Positions 22,733 to 24,256 of a stretch of 24,256 nt of DNA are shown one piece after another. The notes under the pieces were generated by a model. It was not told where the DNA came from, searched no databases, and was given only the letters and a program-made list of their open reading frames with translations. Location of the stretch: positions 1 to 24,256 of the forward strand of contig CALBDR010000191.1 of NCBI GenBank assembly GCA_937927525.1. Direction: 5' to 3'. How positions within the stretch are numbered: position 1 is the first letter of the stretch; each line of letters begins with the position of its first letter. The DNA comes from an uncultured Candidatus Melainabacteria bacterium. GTDB lineage: Bacteria > Cyanobacteriota > Vampirovibrionia > LMEP-6097. A program made the translations under genes and the position numbers.

Positions 22733-23545
22733 TTATTTTTTCAAAGCCTCATCAAACTGAGCTACAGTAGCCTTAGCCTTATACTCTTCAGCCGTTTCTT
22801 TGTCTCCAAGACGCATATAAAAGATAGATAAGTTGGTCTTAGCCATAATCGAAGTTGGATTAACTTCATCTAGCTTTTTCATAATTTCTATTGCCTCTTT
22901 GTAATTCTCTTCACGACCGAGAATTACGCCTAAAGTCTCATAAGCTTCCTCATTTTTAGGATCTTCAGAAATCGCTTTATTTAAAAGCTCCTTCGCTTTA
23001 ATCCATTCTGACTTATCTTCAGCCTGTGTGAAAATATCACGTGCCTCTTCAGTGTATTCCTGCGCGCGCTCCGCGCGCTTCTTTAAACCGATATTAATGT
23101 ACTTAGAAAGTACTTCTTGACCAGGAAAACAACCTTTTCCTTCAGGAAAATATTTATCTAAAATATTATGATTACCACTTTGATGAAGTTTTACGAGTGA
23201 ATCTGTTTCTTGATAATCTTCAAAAATCAAATCATCTGGAATACGAGTTTTTATTTCTTCTGTTAGATCTAAGTCACTAACTAAACTCAATTCAACATCA
23301 TCTAAAATAATAAATTTTTCAAGATGTACTTTCAAGCTCTCAGCTTGTGATTGATCTTTTAATAATAAAAAAAATTCTGAACTATTAGAGTTTATTAAGT
23401 AAGCTAAACCTTTAATCTCTGATTTGGGACTTAAAAAAGCACAATATAATGAAGCATTGTCTTTTATTTTCACAGTAGATTGGGCATTTAAAAATGTTTT
23501 AGCATCAGATCCTTGAACTTTTATGGTACTTTGCATAAGCTTCAT
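22733..23545 (-). CDS. YgfZ/IBA57-like folate-dependent Fe-S maturation protein fused to TPR repeats
   Basis: 270 residues. Residues 1-150 are a shortened YgfZ/GcvT-like domain: the N-terminal VQGSDAKTFLNAQST is typical of the family start, and the signature KGCFPGQEV (137-145) matches K-G-C-[YF]-x-G-Q-E with the key Cys139. The usual sequence after the signature is replaced by a helical region with about two TPR-like repeats (AKELLNKAISEDPKNEEAYETL and onwards; NYKEAIEIMKKLDEVNPTS, 183-262). YgfZ/IBA57 proteins help mature or repair [4Fe-4S] enzymes. The gene lies 61 bp downstream of an IscA-type gene on the same strand, a natural partner. A GC palindrome (23062-23078) encodes the junction between the two parts. 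Confidence 0.75.
   Translation of the reverse strand: MKLMQSTIKVQGSDAKTFLNAQSTVKIKDNASLYCAFLSPKSEIKGLAYLINSNSSEFFLLLKDQSQAESLKVHLEKFIILDDVELSLVSDLDLTEEIKTRIPDDLIFEDYQETDSLVKLHQSGNHNILDKYFPEGKGCFPGQEVLSKYINIGLKKRAERAQEYTEEARDIFTQAEDKSEWIKAKELLNKAISEDPKNEEAYETLGVILGREENYKEAIEIMKKLDEVNPTSIMAKTNLSIFYMRLGDKETAEEYKAKATVAQFDEALKK
23062..23078. repeat. GC-rich palindrome inside the YgfZ-TPR gene
   Basis: GCGCGCG (23062-23068) and CGCGCGC (23072-23078) form a perfect 7-bp, all-GC stem with a CTC loop in an otherwise AT-rich gene. It is read in frame as KRAERAQ and marks the YgfZ/TPR junction. The 10-mer CGCTCCGCGC inside it recurs once, in the same direction, at 22553-22562. Confidence 0.6.
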
Positions 23546-23606
23546 TCTAGCTAAAAATCTAAATTGCTGTATAGTTCTGAATGACCTTTATAGAAAAGAG
23601 CTGAAT

Positions 23607-23990
23607 TTAAAAAACAGAAAAACTTTCACCACAACCACAGGTATTGCCAGCATTAGGGTTTTTAAATACAAAACCTTTACCCATTAAACCATCATCAAAG
23701 TGCACTTCCATTCCTTTAAGGTAAATAGCGCTTTTAGGATCTACAATAACAGGTAGCACAGCTTTATCTTGTTCTGGAACATCTGCAAATTGTCTGTAAT
23801 CTTTATCACTGATTTCATCAAATTTAAGATCATAACTTAAGCCTGAACAACCTCCACCTTTAACAGCAAAGCGAAGCGCAAAATTTTCTTCATTTGCCCT
23901 ATCTTCTTTCATGTAAAGTTGATATGCTTGCTTGATCGCAGATTCAGTTAATTTAACTATTTCAGTTGATTTTTCTTGGGTGCTTGACAT
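23607..23990 (-). CDS. A-type iron-sulfur carrier (IscA/ErpA/HesB family)
   Basis: 127 residues. The three cluster ligands are present: C48 in KGGGCSGLSY, and C118 and C120 in NTCGCGESF near the C-terminus. The intervening DPKSAIYLKGMEVHFDDGLMGKGFVFKNPNA is typical. It receives Fe-S clusters from the scaffold and delivers [4Fe-4S] to target enzymes in the cytoplasm. The N-terminus is about 15 residues longer than E. coli IscA, nearer to ErpA. AAAGG lies 8 bases before the ATG and a TATAAT (24016-24011) further up. The YgfZ-TPR gene follows. In bacteria and mitochondria A-type carriers and YgfZ/IBA57 act in the same late step, so the pair looks functional. I cannot choose between erpA, iscA and sufA. 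Confidence 0.93.
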   Translation of the reverse strand: MSSTQEKSTEIVKLTESAIKQAYQLYMKEDRANEENFALRFAVKGGGCSGLSYDLKFDEISDKDYRQFADVPEQDKAVLPVIVDPKSAIYLKGMEVHFDDGLMGKGFVFKNPNAGNTCGCGESFSVF

Positions 23991-24052
23991 ATTTATAACC
24001 TTTAATAAATATTATACCTTTCTGATCTTAAGATTATGCTATATTTTTATAC

Positions 24053-24073
24053 TTGATTAGTGACTCTAATCAA
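24053..24073. repeat. Perfect 8-bp inverted repeat upstream of tRNA-Arg
   Basis: TTGATTAG (24053-24060) and CTAATCAA (24066-24073) with a 5-base spacer, followed by TTTT, end 6 bases before the tRNA. It sits at the probable transcription start for the tRNA (TATACT at 24048-24053), so it may be an operator or a leader hairpin. Confidence 0.5.
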
Positions 24074-24079
24074 TTTTAC

Positions 24080-24156
<77 letters not shown>

Positions 24157-24161
24157 TTCTT

Positions 24162-24224
24162 GGATGTTCCCCAAATAAATGAAGGATGTTTGGATGTTCC
24201 CCGGATGTTCCCCAAATAAATGAA
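24162..24224 (+). repeat. Direct repeats just 3' of tRNA-Arg
   Basis: A 22-bp unit, GGATGTTCCCC followed by AAATAAATGAA, occurs at 24162-24183 and again at 24203-24224. Its first half also occurs at 24192-24202 and a shorter GGATGTT at 24184-24190. The repeats begin 6 bases after the tRNA CCA. Tandem duplication next to a tRNA 3' end is typical of an integration site border, but no attachment duplicate can be seen inside the window. Confidence 0.6.
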
Positions 24225-24256
24225 ACTTGAAGAGTTGTGAAACTCAATATTATTTT

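Overview
The window is AT-rich bacterial chromosome carrying a mix of housekeeping and accessory genes. Kdo-activating KdsB points to a Gram-negative outer membrane. NuoB resembles the cyanobacterial/Melainabacterial type in wording. There is a two-subunit 2-oxoacid:ferredoxin oxidoreductase with a fused gamma-alpha chain, and a flagellin fragment. Together these would fit a non-photosynthetic relative of Cyanobacteria (Melainabacteria/Vampirovibrionia), but this is an inference from remembered family resemblance, not a proven assignment.

Layout. 1-630: a 3' remnant of ribosomal protein L1 (+) abuts, stop codon on stop codon, a truncated flagellin (-) that still has a sigma28-like promoter and a ribosome binding site. 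755-2170: nuoB-nuoC (-) without nuoA or nuoD next to them. 2291-4466: a DoxX-like membrane protein and an OppA-type lipoprotein (+). 4642-5514: an unknown gene converging on rpmH-rnpA (5497-6021, -). The rpmH promoter overlaps that of a divergent trkH/ktrB K+ transporter (6075-7442). 7595-9435: an SGNH-hydrolase-fold protein that has lost its catalytic residues, coupled to kdsB. 9510-9933: a response regulator broken by a frameshifting deletion. 9947-10687: yebC.

10911-19561 is accessory in character. It holds an unknown protein coupled to a four-EF-hand protein, a 515-residue unknown on the opposite strand, and a XerC/D-type tyrosine recombinase flanked by two long non-coding stretches. The second of these carries three copies of a 13-base motif plus hairpins. 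Next come two unknown soluble proteins and a secreted protein ending in a twin CX3C motif. A strong bidirectional terminator at 19621-19647 closes this block.

19680-23990 (-) groups iron-sulfur genes. An IscA/ErpA-type carrier is followed by a YgfZ/IBA57-type protein fused to TPR repeats. Further along comes a small coupled ORF and then korA-korB. tRNA-Arg(UCU) at 24080-24156 ends the window and is followed by short direct repeats.

Two themes cross the window. Several genes have a -10 box only 6-9 bases before the start codon, suggesting leaderless mRNAs. There is also repeated evidence of gene decay or rearrangement: the L1 remnant, cut flagellin, frameshifted response regulator and dead SGNH protein.
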